A DNA stretch of 63,428 bases. It comes from an uncultured Chloroflexus sp. (lineage in GTDB: Bacteria > Chloroflexota > Chloroflexia > Chloroflexales > Chloroflexaceae). Every line of letters starts with the position of its first letter. Within the stretch, counting starts at the first letter, position 1. Under the pieces are notes generated by a model. The model saw nothing but the letters and a program-made list of their open reading frames with translations. It did no database searches and was not told the DNA's origin. Both the position numbers and the translations under genes were made by a program. Location: positions 1 through 63,428 of the forward strand of contig NZ_CAKZNK010000015.1 in the NCBI RefSeq assembly GCF_937129525.1, given 5' to 3'. Positions 45,116 to 57,428 of this stretch are shown here, one piece after another.

Positions 45116-45137
45116 ACCTGCGCTAGAGAGCGCAGGT
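45116..45137 (+). terminator. Stem-loop, possible terminator of the GNAT gene
   Basis: A 9-bp perfect stem with 4-nt loop about 130 bp after the GNAT stop; the tail CTAACCTTG is only weakly U-rich. Confidence 0.45.
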
Positions 45138-45190
45138 CTAACCTTGTCGTTCTGGCAATAGCCGTGTAATCGGTACCGCATGCAACCAGT

Positions 45191-45219
45191 TTGACACATC
45201 CTGATTGGCAACGTACAAT
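45191..45219 (+). promoter_or_regulatory. Strong promoter of the glucan/trehalose operon
   Basis: Perfect -35 TTGACA (45191-45196), 17-bp spacer, -10 TACAAT (45214-45219). It predicts a start near 45226 and a leader of about 157 nt before glgE. Confidence 0.85.
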
Positions 45220-45382
45220 CGTAGGGGTGATGCTTTCGTCTCCCCAAGATGTAGCTCGCATCGCCTGTGACGTTCAATCTCATCCGTGTTAACCCCAACC
45301 GGGCGAGTAGCGCAATGGACGAGATTGAGTGTGTCAACATTTCAAGATCAAAGACCAGCCATTGTTGTGTTGAGGAGGCTCC

Positions 45383-47413
45383 ATGACCGTCAAGGCGCCA
45401 CGCTCTCGCCGCGCAGCGGCAGTCGCTCCCGATCTGGCAGCAGTTGGTGAGGGGCGGCGGCGGGTTATTATCGAGGCGGTTGAACCGATTATTGATGGCG
45501 GGCGGTATCCGGTCAAGCGGATTGTCGGCGATCCACTCATTGTTCGCTGCGATCTGTTTGCCGATGGTCACGACGAAATAGCCGCAGTGGTGCGACATCG
45601 TCCGGTAGGGGCGCGACAATGGCACGAAGCGCCGTTGCGTCCACTCGTCAACGATCGGTGGGAAGGGCAGTTTACCCTCAACAGTATTGGTCGCCACGAG
45701 TTTCAGATCGTGGCCTGGATCGATCGCTTTGCCACCTGGGTTCATCAGCTCGAGAAGCGGCTGGCTGCCGGGCAAGACGTGCGGGTTGATTTACAGATCG
45801 GCGCGGCGCTGGTCGGTGAAGCGGCGCGCAATGCCAGTGGCGCGGATGCGGCGGTGTTGCACGTGGCTGAGGCCGCTTTGATCGCCGGCGATGTTGATAC
45901 GGCCTTCGCCAGCGAAATTTACACGCTGATGGTAGCTCATTTGCCACGCCGTTTTGCGACCGAATCTGAGATCTACCCGGTGACGGTCGAGCGTGAGCGA
46001 GCGCGCTTTTCGGCATGGTACGAACTCTTTCCCCGTTCGACCGCCGATGAGCCGGGACGCCACGGCACTTTCCGTGATGTGATAAAGCGGTTGCCATATG
46101 TGGCCGAACTGGGATTTGATATTCTCTACCTGCCGCCGATCCATCCTATCGGCTATACATTCCGCAAAGGGAAAAACAACAGTCTGACTGCCGGCCCGAA
46201 TGATCCTGGTAGCCCCTGGGCCATTGGCAATGCCGATGGCGGCCACATGAGCATTCATCCCGAACTGGGCACGCTCGACGATTTTCGCGCGCTGGTTGCC
46301 GAAGCGCGGAACTATGGGATCGAGGTTGCGCTTGATATTGCGTTCCAATGCTCGCCCGATCATCCGTATGTGCGCGAGCATCCGCAATGGTTTCGTGCGC
46401 GTCCAGATGGGACGATCCAGTATGCCGAAAATCCGCCGAAGAAGTATCAGGATATCTATCCATTCGACTTTGAGTCGGAGGATTGGCAGGGGTTATGGCG
46501 TGAATTGCGCCAGATCTTCTTGTTCTGGATTGAGCAGGGAGTGCGTGTATTTCGGGTCGATAATCCCCATACCAAGAGCTTTCGGTTTTGGGATTGGTGC
46601 CTTAATTCGCTGAAAGCGACGTATCCTGATCTGATCTTTCTCTCTGAAGCTTTTACTCGGCCAAAGGTGATGTATCATCTGGCCAAGATCGGCTTCACTC
46701 AGAGCTACACCTACTACACGTGGCGCACGACAAAGCATGAGCTGACGCAATATCTGCGCGAGCTAACCACGCCGCCGGTGAGTGATCTCTTTATTCCTAA
46801 CTTCTGGCCCAATACACCAGACATTCTTACTCCGCAGTTTTACGGCGGGCAGCGTTCGGTCTTTATTACGCGAGCCGCTATGGCAGCGACGCTGACGGCA
46901 AGCTGGGGAATGTACGGGCCGGCTTACGAGTTGATGGAACATACGCCGGTGCCGGGGCGAGAAGAATATATCGACAACGAGAAATACGAGATTCGGTGCT
47001 GGAACCTCGACGCGCCGCATAGTCTGCGCAACTTTATTGCCCAACTTAACCGCATCCGGCGCGCGCATCCAGCGCTGCATCGCAACGATACTCTGCGTTT
47101 CCATCGGGTTGATATCGATTTCCGCGAGCACGAGTGGTTGCTGGCCTATAGCAAAACTTCGCTTGATGGGCAGGATATTATCCTGGTGGTGGTGAATCTC
47201 GATCCCGATCGGTCACATAGCGGTTGGGTTCAGGTGCCGGTAGCAGATTGGCAACTCAATGGTGTCTACCAGGCCCATGATCTGTTGACCGATGCCCGCT
47301 ATACCTGGTCGGGAGAGTTTAATTATGTCGAACTTCACCCGCAGGCGCCGGTTCACATCTTTTGCATTCGTCGCCTGCGGCGTGACGAGCGCGGATTTGA
47401 GTATTTCGCGTAA
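45383..47413 (+). CDS. glgE: Alpha-1,4-glucan:maltose-1-phosphate maltosyltransferase
   Basis: GlgE extends alpha-1,4-glucan by transferring maltosyl units from maltose-1-phosphate. The 676-residue GH13_3 protein has an N-terminal DUF3416 domain, then the catalytic barrel with LYLPPIHPIG, the nucleophile Asp393 in FRVDNPH and the acid/base Glu422 in LSEAFTRP. These positions match characterised actinobacterial GlgE almost residue for residue. A GAGGAGG lies 5 bp before the ATG. It is the first gene of the locus, and the next gene makes its substrate. Confidence 0.95.
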   Translation: MTVKAPRSRRAAAVAPDLAAVGEGRRRVIIEAVEPIIDGGRYPVKRIVGDPLIVRCDLFADGHDEIAAVVRHRPVGARQWHEAPLRPLVNDRWEGQFTLNSIGRHEFQIVAWIDRFATWVHQLEKRLAAGQDVRVDLQIGAALVGEAARNASGADAAVLHVAEAALIAGDVDTAFASEIYTLMVAHLPRRFATESEIYPVTVERERARFSAWYELFPRSTADEPGRHGTFRDVIKRLPYVAELGFDILYLPPIHPIGYTFRKGKNNSLTAGPNDPGSPWAIGNADGGHMSIHPELGTLDDFRALVAEARNYGIEVALDIAFQCSPDHPYVREHPQWFRARPDGTIQYAENPPKKYQDIYPFDFESEDWQGLWRELRQIFLFWIEQGVRVFRVDNPHTKSFRFWDWCLNSLKATYPDLIFLSEAFTRPKVMYHLAKIGFTQSYTYYTWRTTKHELTQYLRELTTPPVSDLFIPNFWPNTPDILTPQFYGGQRSVFITRAAMAATLTASWGMYGPAYELMEHTPVPGREEYIDNEKYEIRCWNLDAPHSLRNFIAQLNRIRRAHPALHRNDTLRFHRVDIDFREHEWLLAYSKTSLDGQDIILVVVNLDPDRSHSGWVQVPVADWQLNGVYQAHDLLTDARYTWSGEFNYVELHPQAPVHIFCIRRLRRDERGFEYFA

Positions 47414-47540
47414 TGATTGCGCAAAGAGGCTGTGGAGCAAAAGGGGCGGTGTTGCCGGGATCGCAGTATCTGGCAGCCACTCAGTCTTGCCGACAACGTC
47501 GCCTCTGGTGATCGACTGAAACGAACGATGAGGAAGCGCC

Positions 47541-50500
47541 ATGATCCGTACCCGCCCGGCCAAGTCGCCGACGATTCTGGCCGATGATCCGCTCTGGTAC
47601 AAAGATGCGGTCATCTACGAGCTGCACGTGCGAGCCTTCTGTGATAGCAATGGTGACGGGATAGGGGATTTTCCCGGTTTGACCAGCAAGCTTGATTATT
47701 TGCAGGATCTGGGAGTAACGGCGATCTGGCTGCTTCCCTTCTATCCCTCGCCGCTGCGGGATGATGGCTACGACATTGCTGACTACACCAACATTCACCC
47801 GAACTACGGCACACTGACCGATTTCAAAGTCTTCATTCGGGAAGCGCATCGGCGCGGCTTGCGCGTGATCACCGAGCTGGTTTGTAATCATACATCCGAT
47901 CAGCATCCATGGTTTCAGCGTGCCCGGCGCGCCAAACCTGGCTCATCAGCGCGCAATTTTTACGTCTGGTCGGATACGCCTGACCGCTATAAAGATGCTC
48001 GCATCATCTTCAAAGATTTTGAGACCAGTAACTGGACGTGGGATCCGGTGGCGCAAGCCTATTACTGGCATCGTTTCTACAGCCATCAGCCTGATCTCAA
48101 CTTTGAGAATCCTGCCGTGCAGCGGGCAGTGTTCAAGGCAATGGAATTCTGGCTTGACCTTGGTGTTGATGGCATGCGATTAGACGCCATTCCGTATCTC
48201 TACGAAGCTGAGGGTACCAATTGCGAGAATCTGCCCGAAACCCATGCTTTTCTCAAACGCTTGCGCCGGCATATGGATGAGAAGTATCATGGTCGGATGT
48301 TTCTTGCCGAGGCCAATCAGTGGCCGGAAGACGCCGTAGCCTACTTTGGTGATGGTGACGAATGTCACATGGCCTTCCACTTTCCGGTGATGCCGCGCCT
48401 CTTCATGTCGGTGCATCTGGAAGATCGCTATCCGATCATCGATATTATGCGCCAAACCCCTCCCATTCCCGATAACTGTCAGTGGGCGATCTTTTTACGC
48501 AATCATGACGAGCTGACGCTCGAGATGGTGACCGATGAAGAGCGGGATTATATGTACCGGGTGTACGCTCGCGATCCGCAAGCCCGCATCAACCTTGGCA
48601 TTCGCCGTCGCCTCGCGCCCTTGCTCGGTAATCACCGACGCAAGATCGAGCTGATGAACGGCCTGCTCTTTTCGTTGCCGGGCACGCCGGTCATCTATTA
48701 TGGCGACGAGATCGGCATGGGTGACAATATCTATCTCGGCGACCGCAATGGCGTGCGCACACCGATGCAGTGGAGCGGTGACCGCAACGCCGGTTTTTCG
48801 CGGGCTAATCCGCAGCAGCTCTATCTACCGGTGATTACCGATCCCGAATACCACTACGAGACGGTGAACGTTGAGACGCAGAGCGCCAATCAGCATTCGC
48901 TGCTTTGGTGGACGAAGCGCCTGATTGCCTTGCGCAAGCGCTATACAGCATTTGGTCGTGGCACGCTCGAGTTTCTCTACCCTGAAAACCGTAAGGTGCT
49001 CTGTTTCTTGCGCAAGACCGAAGATCAGATTCTGCTCGCCGTCTTCAATCTCTCGCGGTTTGTGCAGGGTGTTGAATTAGATCTCTCTCCTTACCGCGGT
49101 CTGATGCCGGTTGAGTTGTTTGGTCAGGTTGAGTTTCCGCCCATCGGTGATCATCCCTATTTCCTGACTCTGGGGCCACACAGTTTCTACTGGTTTACGC
49201 TGGTGCCACAGCGGGTGGAAGGGGTGCGTGTATTGTTGCCGCAACCCGGCGCTGAACTCGAGGAGATTCCGGTTGATGCCATCGAGTGGGATGCCATCTT
49301 TTACGATGGACGCCAGGCTCGCCTCGAACGAGTGTTGCCCGAATATCTACGCTACCGACGCTGGTTTGGCGCCAAGACGCGCAAGATCAAGCAGGTCACA
49401 ATCGGCGATTTTGCCCGTCTCGATTACGGGGGTGGGCCGGCATACCTGACGCTGCTCAATGTGCAGTATGTCGAAGGCAGTCCAGAAACGTATCTGCTCC
49501 CAATGGCGTATGCTGAGGGTGAACGGGCCGATCAGATTCTGGCCGATCAGCGTCATGTAGTCATTGCCCGTCTGCGGGTCGGTCGCCGGCCTGAAGCGGG
49601 CATTCTCTACGATCCGATCGGAGAACGTCGATTTGCATCGGTCTTGCTCGAAATGATTATCGGTCGCCGGCGGCTGCGTGGTGAAGCTGGCGGCGAATTG
49701 CTCGGCGGCACCACGCGCGCTTTGCGCCGGCTACTCGGCGGTAGCGATGGACTTGAGCCGAGTTTGATGCGCGGCGAACAGAGCAACTCGTCAATCAATT
49801 TCGGCAGTCGATTGATTATGAAGCTGTTCCGCAAGATCGATGCGGGCCGCAACCCCGATCTCGAGTTGGGACGGTACTTGACGGAAGAGGTTGGTTTTCC
49901 CCATACTCCGCCGGTAGCCGGGTATCTGGAATACGCTCGGGGCAAGGAAGAGCCGTTGACGCTGGCAATTGTGCAGGGGTATGTTCAGAATGAGGGTGAT
50001 GCGTTCGATTATGCGCTGGATGTGGCGCGCCGGTATTACGATACGGTGTTGACGCGGGTTGACCTGACTCCGCCGCAGGCGAATGGTAGCATTCGCGAGC
50101 TATTGGATGCTGTTGATCAGCCGCCGCTGGCGCTGGCCGAAGAGTTGATCGGTGGCTACCTTGAAGCGGCGCGTTTGCTTGGCCAGCGCACTGCTGAGAT
50201 GCATCAAGCCCTGGCGAAGGGTAGTGGGCCGGCGCTGGCGCCAGAACCCTTCTCGACGCTGTATCAGCGCTCGATTTACCAGAGCATTCGCAGCCTGATC
50301 GGGCAGACCATGCAGGATTTACGGAAGTTGTTGCCTTCGCTGCCTGCGACAGTGCGTCCGCTCGCGGAAAGGGTAGCTCAGAGCGAGACGACATTGCTGG
50401 ATCGGCTACGCCGTATTACCGGCGATAAAATTGAGACGGTGCGCATCCGCATTCACGGCGACTACCACCTTGAGCAGGTGCTCTTCACCGGCAAAGACTA

Positions 50501-50915
50501 CATGATCATTGACTTCGAGGGCGAACCGTTACGCCCGATCAGCGAACGACGGATCAAACGTTCACCGTTGCGCGATGTGGCCGGCATGTTACGCTCATAT
50601 CAGTATGCGGCCTATGCTGCGCTCTTTACTCGTGATAATACCGCCAGCAGTTCCGATGAATTCGAACGTCTCCGGCAGTGGGCCGACTTTTGGAACTTCT
50701 GGGTCAGTGTTTCATTCCTGCACGGCTATCTGAACACGGCGCGCAATGAACCATTTGTGCCGGTCAATCGCGCCGATCTCGAGTCGTTGCTCGAAACATT
50801 TTTCATCGAGAAGGCGGTATATGAGCTAAACTACGAGATGAATAATCGTCCCGACTGGTTGCCGATACCGATCAATGGTATTTTGCGCCAGCTCGATTCG
50901 GAAGCGGGCAAATGA
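47541..50915 (+). CDS. treS: Trehalose synthase / maltokinase fusion protein
   Basis: The 1124-residue protein joins TreS (trehalose-maltose isomerase, GH13) to maltokinase, so one chain converts trehalose to maltose-1-phosphate for GlgE. The N-terminal barrel (about 15-555) has DGIGDFPGL, nucleophile Asp215 in [10 protein letters not shown], acid/base Glu257 in [10 protein letters not shown] and Asp323 in RNHDEL. The C-terminal kinase (about 590-1124) has the aminoglycoside-phosphotransferase-like HGDYHLEQ with Asp974 and IDFEGEP with Asp991. GAGGAA precedes the ATG. Fusions of this kind are known from other bacteria. Confidence 0.95.
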   Translation: MIRTRPAKSPTILADDPLWYKDAVIYELHVRAFCDSNGDGIGDFPGLTSKLDYLQDLGVTAIWLLPFYPSPLRDDGYDIADYTNIHPNYGTLTDFKVFIREAHRRGLRVITELVCNHTSDQHPWFQRARRAKPGSSARNFYVWSDTPDRYKDARIIFKDFETSNWTWDPVAQAYYWHRFYSHQPDLNFENPAVQRAVFKAMEFWLDLGVDGMRLDAIPYLYEAEGTNCENLPETHAFLKRLRRHMDEKYHGRMFLAEANQWPEDAVAYFGDGDECHMAFHFPVMPRLFMSVHLEDRYPIIDIMRQTPPIPDNCQWAIFLRNHDELTLEMVTDEERDYMYRVYARDPQARINLGIRRRLAPLLGNHRRKIELMNGLLFSLPGTPVIYYGDEIGMGDNIYLGDRNGVRTPMQWSGDRNAGFSRANPQQLYLPVITDPEYHYETVNVETQSANQHSLLWWTKRLIALRKRYTAFGRGTLEFLYPENRKVLCFLRKTEDQILLAVFNLSRFVQGVELDLSPYRGLMPVELFGQVEFPPIGDHPYFLTLGPHSFYWFTLVPQRVEGVRVLLPQPGAELEEIPVDAIEWDAIFYDGRQARLERVLPEYLRYRRWFGAKTRKIKQVTIGDFARLDYGGGPAYLTLLNVQYVEGSPETYLLPMAYAEGERADQILADQRHVVIARLRVGRRPEAGILYDPIGERRFASVLLEMIIGRRRLRGEAGGELLGGTTRALRRLLGGSDGLEPSLMRGEQSNSSINFGSRLIMKLFRKIDAGRNPDLELGRYLTEEVGFPHTPPVAGYLEYARGKEEPLTLAIVQGYVQNEGDAFDYALDVARRYYDTVLTRVDLTPPQANGSIRELLDAVDQPPLALAEELIGGYLEAARLLGQRTAEMHQALAKGSGPALAPEPFSTLYQRSIYQSIRSLIGQTMQDLRKLLPSLPATVRPLAERVAQSETTLLDRLRRITGDKIETVRIRIHGDYHLEQVLFTGKDYMIIDFEGEPLRPISERRIKRSPLRDVAGMLRSYQYAAYAALFTRDNTASSSDEFERLRQWADFWNFWVSVSFLHGYLNTARNEPFVPVNRADLESLLETFFIEKAVYELNYEMNNRPDWLPIPINGILRQLDSEAGK

Positions 50916-51026
50916 TCGAGGTCAGACAGGCATGCTCGCTGACATGGCCGCCGTGCTTAGGGCCAGTTGTGATCGACATCGCTGTGGCGCGTGGTTGCCG
51001 CAGCCGCCTATTTAGAGGAAATCGCT

Positions 51027-53060
51027 ATGAGTGATACCGACAAACCACGCCGTACCCGGCGCAAGAAGGAGACCGCGGTCGAAGAGCCGACTGCGCCGAT
51101 GATTACACCTGCTACCGAGACGCCAACGGCGGTGACAGAGGAGCCTTCAGCCGCAACCAAAGCGATGATGACCAGCATCTTGAGCGAAGATGATATTTAT
51201 CTCTTCAATCAGGGCACCCACTATCGCCTATACGACAAATTTGGCGCGCAACCGGTGACGATTGAAGGAGTTCCCGGTACCTATTTTGCCGTCTGGGCGC
51301 CAAATGCTGAATATGTGGCTGTGATCGGCGACTGGAATAACTGGGATGCCGGCGCCAACCCGTTGCGTCAGCGCGGTTTTTCCGGGGTGTGGGAGGGTTT
51401 CATCCCCCACGTCGGCAAGGGTATGCGCTACAAGTTTCATATCGCCTCGCGCTACTACGGCTATCGTGAAGATAAGACCGATCCCTTCGGCAGCTACTTT
51501 GAAGTCGCACCGCAAACGGCAGCCATTGTGTGGGATCGCGAATATACCTGGTCAGATCAGCAGTGGATGGCCGAGCGGGGGCAGCGTCATCGGGTTGATG
51601 CGCCAATCTCAATTTATGAAGTTCATCTCGGTTCGTGGCGACGCAAGCCGGAGGAAGATAACCGGCCCCTGAATTATCGCGAGCTGGCTCACGAGCTGGT
51701 TGAGCATGTGAAAGAGTGCGGCTTCACCCACGTTGAGCTACTGCCGGTGACCGAACACCCCTTCTATGGTTCTTGGGGCTATCAATCAACCGGTATGTTT
51801 GCGCCGACCAGCCGTTACGGCACGCCGCAAGATTTCATGTACTTCGTTGATTATCTGCATCAGCACAACATCGGCGTCATTCTCGATTGGGTGCCGAGCC
51901 ACTTCCCGACCGACGGTCATGGGCTGGCATATTTCGATGGCACACATCTCTATGAACATGCTGATCCGCGCAAGGGCTACCATCCCGATTGGGGAAGCTA
52001 CATCTACAATTACGGTCGCAATGAAGTGCGCAGTTTCCTAATCAGCTCGGCGCTCTGCTGGCTCGACAAGTTCCATATCGATGGGCTGCGCGTTGATGCG
52101 GTGGCGAGCATGCTCTACCTCGACTACTCGCGCCGGCCCGGTGAGTGGATCCCCAATCAGTATGGCGGTAACGAGAATCTGGAGGCGATTAGCTTCTTGC
52201 GCGAGTTGAATACGCAGATCTATAAGTACTATCCCGATGTGCAGACTATCGCTGAAGAGAGCACGGCCTGGCCAATGGTCTCGCGTCCGGTTTACGTCGG
52301 CGGGTTGGGGTTCGGTTTCAAGTGGGATATGGGCTGGATGCACGATACGTTGCAATATTTCCGCCGCGATCCCATCTATCGCCGCTTCCATCACAACGAG
52401 CTAACCTTTCGCGGTCTATACATGTTCACCGAGAACTACGTGTTACCGCTTTCCCACGATGAAGTGGTACACGGTAAAGGTTCATTGCTCGACAAGATGG
52501 CCGGTGATGTCTGGCAGAAGTTTGCCAATCTGCGCCTGCTTTACAGTTACATGTTCGCGCAACCCGGCAAGAAGTTGCTCTTCATGGGAGGCGAGTTTGG
52601 TCAGTGGCGTGAATGGTCGCACGATACCAGTCTCGACTGGCATTTGCTCATGTTCCCATCGCATCAGGGAGTAATGCGTTTGATCGGCGATCTTAATCGA
52701 CTGTATCGTGACGAACCGGCCTTGCACGACTCCGATTGCGACCCGCGCGGGTTTGAGTGGGTAGATGCAAATGATGCCGATGCAAGCGTGTATAGCTTCC
52801 TGCGCAAGAGCCGGAATGGTGAGACGATTTTGGTGGTGCTGAATGCCACGCCGGTCGTGCGGGAGGATTACCGGATCGGTGTGCCGGCGGGCGGGTGGTG
52901 GCGCGAGTTGCTCAACAGCGACTCGGAATACTATTGGGGGAGCGGACAAGGCAATGCTGGTGGGGTGATGGCCGAAGAGATGCCATTGCATGGCCGTCCG
53001 TTCTCATTGCGGTTGCGATTGCCACCACTGGGTGCATTGTACTTCAAGCATAGCGGATAG
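51027..53060 (+). CDS. glgB: 1,4-alpha-glucan branching enzyme
   Basis: GlgB forms alpha-1,6 branches in glycogen-like glucan. The 677-residue protein has a charged, disordered N-terminal tail (about 1-55), a CBM48 domain with [20 protein letters not shown], then the GH13 barrel: nucleophile Asp357 in [11 protein letters not shown], acid/base Glu410 in IAEEST and Asp478 in [10 protein letters not shown]. The ATG at 51027 has AGAGGAAA upstream; an earlier in-frame start is unlikely. In this pathway it branches the linear product of GlgE. Confidence 0.96.
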   Translation: MSDTDKPRRTRRKKETAVEEPTAPMITPATETPTAVTEEPSAATKAMMTSILSEDDIYLFNQGTHYRLYDKFGAQPVTIEGVPGTYFAVWAPNAEYVAVIGDWNNWDAGANPLRQRGFSGVWEGFIPHVGKGMRYKFHIASRYYGYREDKTDPFGSYFEVAPQTAAIVWDREYTWSDQQWMAERGQRHRVDAPISIYEVHLGSWRRKPEEDNRPLNYRELAHELVEHVKECGFTHVELLPVTEHPFYGSWGYQSTGMFAPTSRYGTPQDFMYFVDYLHQHNIGVILDWVPSHFPTDGHGLAYFDGTHLYEHADPRKGYHPDWGSYIYNYGRNEVRSFLISSALCWLDKFHIDGLRVDAVASMLYLDYSRRPGEWIPNQYGGNENLEAISFLRELNTQIYKYYPDVQTIAEESTAWPMVSRPVYVGGLGFGFKWDMGWMHDTLQYFRRDPIYRRFHHNELTFRGLYMFTENYVLPLSHDEVVHGKGSLLDKMAGDVWQKFANLRLLYSYMFAQPGKKLLFMGGEFGQWREWSHDTSLDWHLLMFPSHQGVMRLIGDLNRLYRDEPALHDSDCDPRGFEWVDANDADASVYSFLRKSRNGETILVVLNATPVVREDYRIGVPAGGWWRELLNSDSEYYWGSGQGNAGGVMAEEMPLHGRPFSLRLRLPPLGALYFKHSG

Positions 53061-53118
53061 GGAGGAGCCCAGGGGAACCGGCTCGCTGTCTTGCCCTCCC
53101 TACCAACCTGAAAAGCTT

Positions 53119-54900
53119 ATGTTCAATCTTCCTCGACCTGGCGCAGTGTATCGCACAGATGGAATGACAGAGTTTACCCTGTGGGCGCCGGCAGCAATGA
53201 CAGTCGAGTTAATTGTGCTCGATCCGACGCCGCATGCGGTAGCAATGAAGCCGATTGGTTACGGTTGCTGGCACGCGGTGACTACTGCCCCTCCCGGCGC
53301 TCGCTATCGTTATCGGCTTGACGGCACTCGCGAACGACCCGATCCGGCGTCGCGTTGTCAGCCTGCCGGTGTTCACGGCCCGTCAGCCGTCATCGATCAT
53401 CGCTTTGACTGGAGTGATGCATCCTGGCGTGGAATACCTCTTTCTGATCTGGTGATTTACGAGCTGCACGTTGGCACATTCACCCCGCAAGGCACTTTCG
53501 AAGCGATCATCCCCTATCTGCCCATGCTCTGTGAGCTGGGCATTACCGCTATCGAATTGATGCCGGTAGCGCATTTTCCTGGCACGCGCAACTGGGGTTA
53601 CGATGGAGTCTACCTCTATGCGCCACATTCTGCTTATGGCGGTGTGAATGGGTTGAAGCGCCTGGTTGATGCAGCCCATGCCCACGGTCTGGCGGTATTG
53701 CTCGATGTCGTCTACAACCATTTCGGCCCCGAAGGAAACTATCTGTGGGAGATCGCGCCGCCAGCGTTTACCGATCGCTATCGGACGCCTTGGGGCGCAG
53801 CGATCAATTACGATGGTCCTGAGAGCGACCTGGTGCGCTGGCTAATCATCGAAAATGCCCTCGAATGGTTGCGCGAATATCACATCGACGGACTGCGTCT
53901 CGATGCCACCCAAGCGATTTTTGACGCGTCGCCGTACCATGTCCTGGAAGAACTGGCCGACCGGGTGCGAGAGCAGGCAGTGCGTTTGGGCCGACCCGCT
54001 TACCTCTTCGCCGAGCATCCGCTCAATGACCCGCGCTTTGCCCGTGTGAAAGCATTGGGTGGATACGGCCTAAGCGGGATCTGGTCGGATGACTTTCACC
54101 ACGCGCTGCACTCGTTGCTGACCGGTGAGCGCAATGGGTATTACGAAGGGTTTGGCAGCATCGAACAGATGGCGACGGCGATTGAGCGAAGTTTTGTCTT
54201 CGCCGGGGAGTATTCGCCCCACGCCCGCCGCCGGTTTGGCCGCGATCCGGCTGATCTGGCGGTTGAGCAGTTTGTTGTCTTCGCCCAAAATCACGATCAG
54301 GTTGGCAACCGCGCAGTTGGTGATCGGCTGGGTGCCACGCTGATCGAGGCTCAATTGCGCCTGGCCGCCGCAACCGTGCTACTCAGTCCGTATACACCGT
54401 TGATCTTTATGGGTGAAGAGTACAATGAGCCGGCGCCGTTTCAGTACTTTACCGATCACAGCGATCCGGCATTGATTACCGGTGTGCGCGAGGGGCGAAA
54501 GCGCGAATTTGCTTACTTCCTCCAACCCGGTCAAGAGGTGCCCGACCCGCAAGACCCGGCGACTTTCCAGCGCTCGAAGCTCAATCACTCGTTGCGCGCG
54601 GTGGGGCGGCACGCGGCGCATCAGGCTTTCTACCAGGATTTGTTACGGCTACGGCGCGAATTGCCCGGGTTGCGACAACGACCGCGCACACGGGTGCAGG
54701 GGAAAACGATCATTGTCGAATGGCCGGCAATTCGGTTAGTGCTCAACTTTGGCGCCGATCCGGCTCAGGTTACGCTACCTGAGAAGCCATGGCAGATACA
54801 ACTGGATAGCGCTGATCCGCCAATGGCGATGGTGCGCGGCGCCAGTCTGACGTGTGGCGGACATAGTGCCGTGCTACTGACGGTAGACCAGCCAGGTTAA
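53119..54900 (+). CDS. treZ: Malto-oligosyltrehalose trehalohydrolase
   Basis: TreZ releases free trehalose from the trehalosyl end of a maltodextrin made by TreY. The 593-residue protein has an N-terminal CBM48-like domain (FTLWAPAAMTVEL) and a GH13 barrel with GYDGVYLYAP, VVYNHFGPEGNY, nucleophile Asp262 in GLRLDATQAI, acid/base Glu299 in LFAEHPLND and Asp393 in QNHDQVGNR. The start at 53119 fits the family N-terminus, although the ribosome-binding site is weak. It lies 58 bp after glgB, so it probably shares the transcript. Confidence 0.93.
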   Translation: MFNLPRPGAVYRTDGMTEFTLWAPAAMTVELIVLDPTPHAVAMKPIGYGCWHAVTTAPPGARYRYRLDGTRERPDPASRCQPAGVHGPSAVIDHRFDWSDASWRGIPLSDLVIYELHVGTFTPQGTFEAIIPYLPMLCELGITAIELMPVAHFPGTRNWGYDGVYLYAPHSAYGGVNGLKRLVDAAHAHGLAVLLDVVYNHFGPEGNYLWEIAPPAFTDRYRTPWGAAINYDGPESDLVRWLIIENALEWLREYHIDGLRLDATQAIFDASPYHVLEELADRVREQAVRLGRPAYLFAEHPLNDPRFARVKALGGYGLSGIWSDDFHHALHSLLTGERNGYYEGFGSIEQMATAIERSFVFAGEYSPHARRRFGRDPADLAVEQFVVFAQNHDQVGNRAVGDRLGATLIEAQLRLAAATVLLSPYTPLIFMGEEYNEPAPFQYFTDHSDPALITGVREGRKREFAYFLQPGQEVPDPQDPATFQRSKLNHSLRAVGRHAAHQAFYQDLLRLRRELPGLRQRPRTRVQGKTIIVEWPAIRLVLNFGADPAQVTLPEKPWQIQLDSADPPMAMVRGASLTCGGHSAVLLTVDQPG

Positions 54901-54989
54901 CATCATGCGGCGCGAGATAACGATGCACGCTCTGGCGATGACCTATGCGTCGCTTGCGACCGGCTTGAACTGTAATTGGAGTTGTCATT

Positions 54990-57428
54990 ATGGCCGAGCG
55001 GCTGATCTGTATTCACGGCCACTTTTACCAACCGCCGCGCGAAAATCCGTGGCTGGAGGCAGTTGAACAACAAGACTCGGCTTATCCATATCACGACTGG
55101 AATGAACGCATCACTGCCGAATGTTACGAAGCGAATGCTGCCTCGCGCATCCTCGACAGCAAGAATCAGATTGTCCGCATTGTCAATAACTATAGTCGGA
55201 TCAGCTTTAACTTTGGCCCCACCCTGTTGACCTGGCTGGCTGCTCATGCGCCACAGGTCTATCAGGCCATTCTCACCGCCGATCAGGAGAGCCAGCGCTA
55301 TTTTGGCGCCGGTTCGGCGATGGCGCAGTGTTACAACCATATCATTATGCCGCTGGCGGCGCGACGCGACAAAGAGACGCAGGTGATCTGGGGTATCCAG
55401 GATTTCGTCCATCGCTTCGGTCGCAAACCTGAAGGAATGTGGCTACCCGAAACGGCGGTCGATCTCGAAACGCTCGACATAATGGCTGAGCACGGAATTC
55501 TCTTCACTGTTCTTGCGCCAACTCAGGCCAGCCACACGCGCAAGATCGGTGAAATGATCTGGCATGATGTAAGTGGTGGTCGGATTGATCCAACTCAGCC
55601 GTATCTGGTGAAATTACCGGGTGGGAGATCGATCACTGTTTTCTTTTACGATGGCCCGGTCTCGCGAGCGGTAGCGTTTGAACGTCTCTTGAGTAGTGGC
55701 ATCGGTTTTGCCAACCGCCTGGCCAGCATTTTTAACGATCAGCGTCCCTGGCCACAACTGGCCCATATTGCGACCGATGGCGAAACCTACGGTCATCATC
55801 ATCGTTACGGCGATATGGCACTGGCGTATGCTTTGCACTACATCGAAGAGACCGGCCTGGCCCGATTGACGAACTATGCAGCATATTTGCAGCGATACCG
55901 TCCAACTCACGAAGTGCAGATTATCGAGCGCACCTCGTGGAGCTGCGCGCACGGAGTCGGGCGCTGGTCAATGGACTGTGGCTGCAACACCGGCGGTAAC
56001 CCCGGCTGGAACCAGACCTGGCGGGCACCCTTGCGCGCGGCGCTTGACTGGCTGCGCGATACGATTGCCCCACGCTTTGAAGGGTATGCCCGCCGTTTAC
56101 TGGTTGATCCATGGGCGGCGCGCAACGACTACATCAGTGTGATCCTTGATCGCTCACCGGAAAACGTTGCTGCGTTCATCGGGCGGCATGGTCGCAGCCG
56201 CCTCGATGATGGTCAACGCATCGCGGTGCTGAAGCTCATGGAGTTGCAGCGCCATCTGATGCTGATGTATACCTCGTGCGGCTGGTTTTTTGACGATCTG
56301 GGTGGAATCGAGACCATCCAGGTGATGATGTATGCCGGACGAGCCATTCAACTGGCGCATGATCTGTTTGGTGACGATTTTGAGAGTGAATTCCTCGACC
56401 GGCTTGCGCAGGCGCGCAGCAATGTACCGATTCGGGGTAATGGGCGTGATCTATATGAGCGCCACGTTCGTCCGGCGATGGTTGATCTGCGCAAGGTTGG
56501 CGCGCATTACGCCATGACCTCGCTCTTCAACGGCGTCGGCGAGCGTGAGCAGATCTATGCCTACACGGTTGATCGAGAGGATTATCATCTGTTGCTGGCC
56601 GGTAAAGCGCGGCTAGCGTTGGGGCGAATTCGGATTCAGTCGAACATCACCGGCGAATCAACCCGGCTGAGTTTCGGAGTGCTGCATCTCGGTGATCACA
56701 ATATTTCCGGTGGTGTTCGTGAATATCAAGGTGAGCAACCGTATCAAAAATTGATCGACGAGCTGAGTGAACTCTTCCTGCGCGCCGATATTCCCGGTGT
56801 TATTCGCATGGTTGACCGCAACTTCGGTCAGGAGCAGTATTCGCTCAAACTCCTCTTTGGTGATGAGCAACGCCAGATCCTCAACCGTATTCTTACCTCC
56901 AGTCTTGCCGATGCTGAAGCGGCGTACCGTCAGATCTATGAGAATCATGCTCCACTGATGCGGTTCCTGGCTAGTATGGGTATGCCGGTTCCGCGCGAGT
57001 TTCAGATCGCTGCTGAATTTGCCATCAATACCGAATTGCGTCGCCTGTTCGAACACGAGCCGCTCGATTTCGACCGGATCAACAGTCTCTTGCGCGAAGC
57101 GCAGCGTTCAGGGGTAACGCTCGATGCTGACGGGCTGAGTTATGCGTTGAGCGGCACCATTCGGCGCATTAGCCAAACTTTTCATCTCACGCCGGAGGAT
57201 CGCGCGCTGCTAACCCAGCTTGATGCAGCAGTGGGTTTAGCGCGCAATCTGCCGTTTGAAGTTGATGTCTGGCACGCCCAAAACGTCTACTACGAGTTGT
57301 TGCAGACGGTTTATCCGCAGATGAAAGCCGAAGCCGATGCGGGATTCGCCGACGCCTATGCCTGGATGCGGCTCTTCCGCGCGCTCGGCGCGAAATTGCG
57401 CTTTCGTCTGCCAGCAGGAGAGCCATGA
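54990..57428 (+). CDS. GH57 family glycosidase with DUF3536 domain
   Basis: The 812-residue protein starts with a GH57 barrel (about 1-320): [13 protein letters not shown], the probable nucleophile Glu154 in WLPETAVD and Asp263 in [11 protein letters not shown], the typical acid/base region. A long DUF3536 domain follows to the C-terminus, including a SCAHGVGRW...DCGC cysteine-containing stretch near 320-335. The substrate is not established for this subfamily; an alpha-glucan-acting enzyme is inferred from GH57 and from its place between treZ and treY. Its stop overlaps the treY start (ATGA). Confidence 0.88.
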   Translation: MAERLICIHGHFYQPPRENPWLEAVEQQDSAYPYHDWNERITAECYEANAASRILDSKNQIVRIVNNYSRISFNFGPTLLTWLAAHAPQVYQAILTADQESQRYFGAGSAMAQCYNHIIMPLAARRDKETQVIWGIQDFVHRFGRKPEGMWLPETAVDLETLDIMAEHGILFTVLAPTQASHTRKIGEMIWHDVSGGRIDPTQPYLVKLPGGRSITVFFYDGPVSRAVAFERLLSSGIGFANRLASIFNDQRPWPQLAHIATDGETYGHHHRYGDMALAYALHYIEETGLARLTNYAAYLQRYRPTHEVQIIERTSWSCAHGVGRWSMDCGCNTGGNPGWNQTWRAPLRAALDWLRDTIAPRFEGYARRLLVDPWAARNDYISVILDRSPENVAAFIGRHGRSRLDDGQRIAVLKLMELQRHLMLMYTSCGWFFDDLGGIETIQVMMYAGRAIQLAHDLFGDDFESEFLDRLAQARSNVPIRGNGRDLYERHVRPAMVDLRKVGAHYAMTSLFNGVGEREQIYAYTVDREDYHLLLAGKARLALGRIRIQSNITGESTRLSFGVLHLGDHNISGGVREYQGEQPYQKLIDELSELFLRADIPGVIRMVDRNFGQEQYSLKLLFGDEQRQILNRILTSSLADAEAAYRQIYENHAPLMRFLASMGMPVPREFQIAAEFAINTELRRLFEHEPLDFDRINSLLREAQRSGVTLDADGLSYALSGTIRRISQTFHLTPEDRALLTQLDAAVGLARNLPFEVDVWHAQNVYYELLQTVYPQMKAEADAGFADAYAWMRLFRALGAKLRFRLPAGEP

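Larger units (their letters stand above)
44989..45382. other. Intergenic region with hairpin and glgE promoter
   Basis: About 390 bp without a gene. It has a perfect 9-bp hairpin (45116-45137, ACCTGCGCT / AGCGCAGGT, loop AGAG) with little U-tract, then a strong promoter (45191-45219) and a leader of about 157 nt for glgE. Confidence 0.7.
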
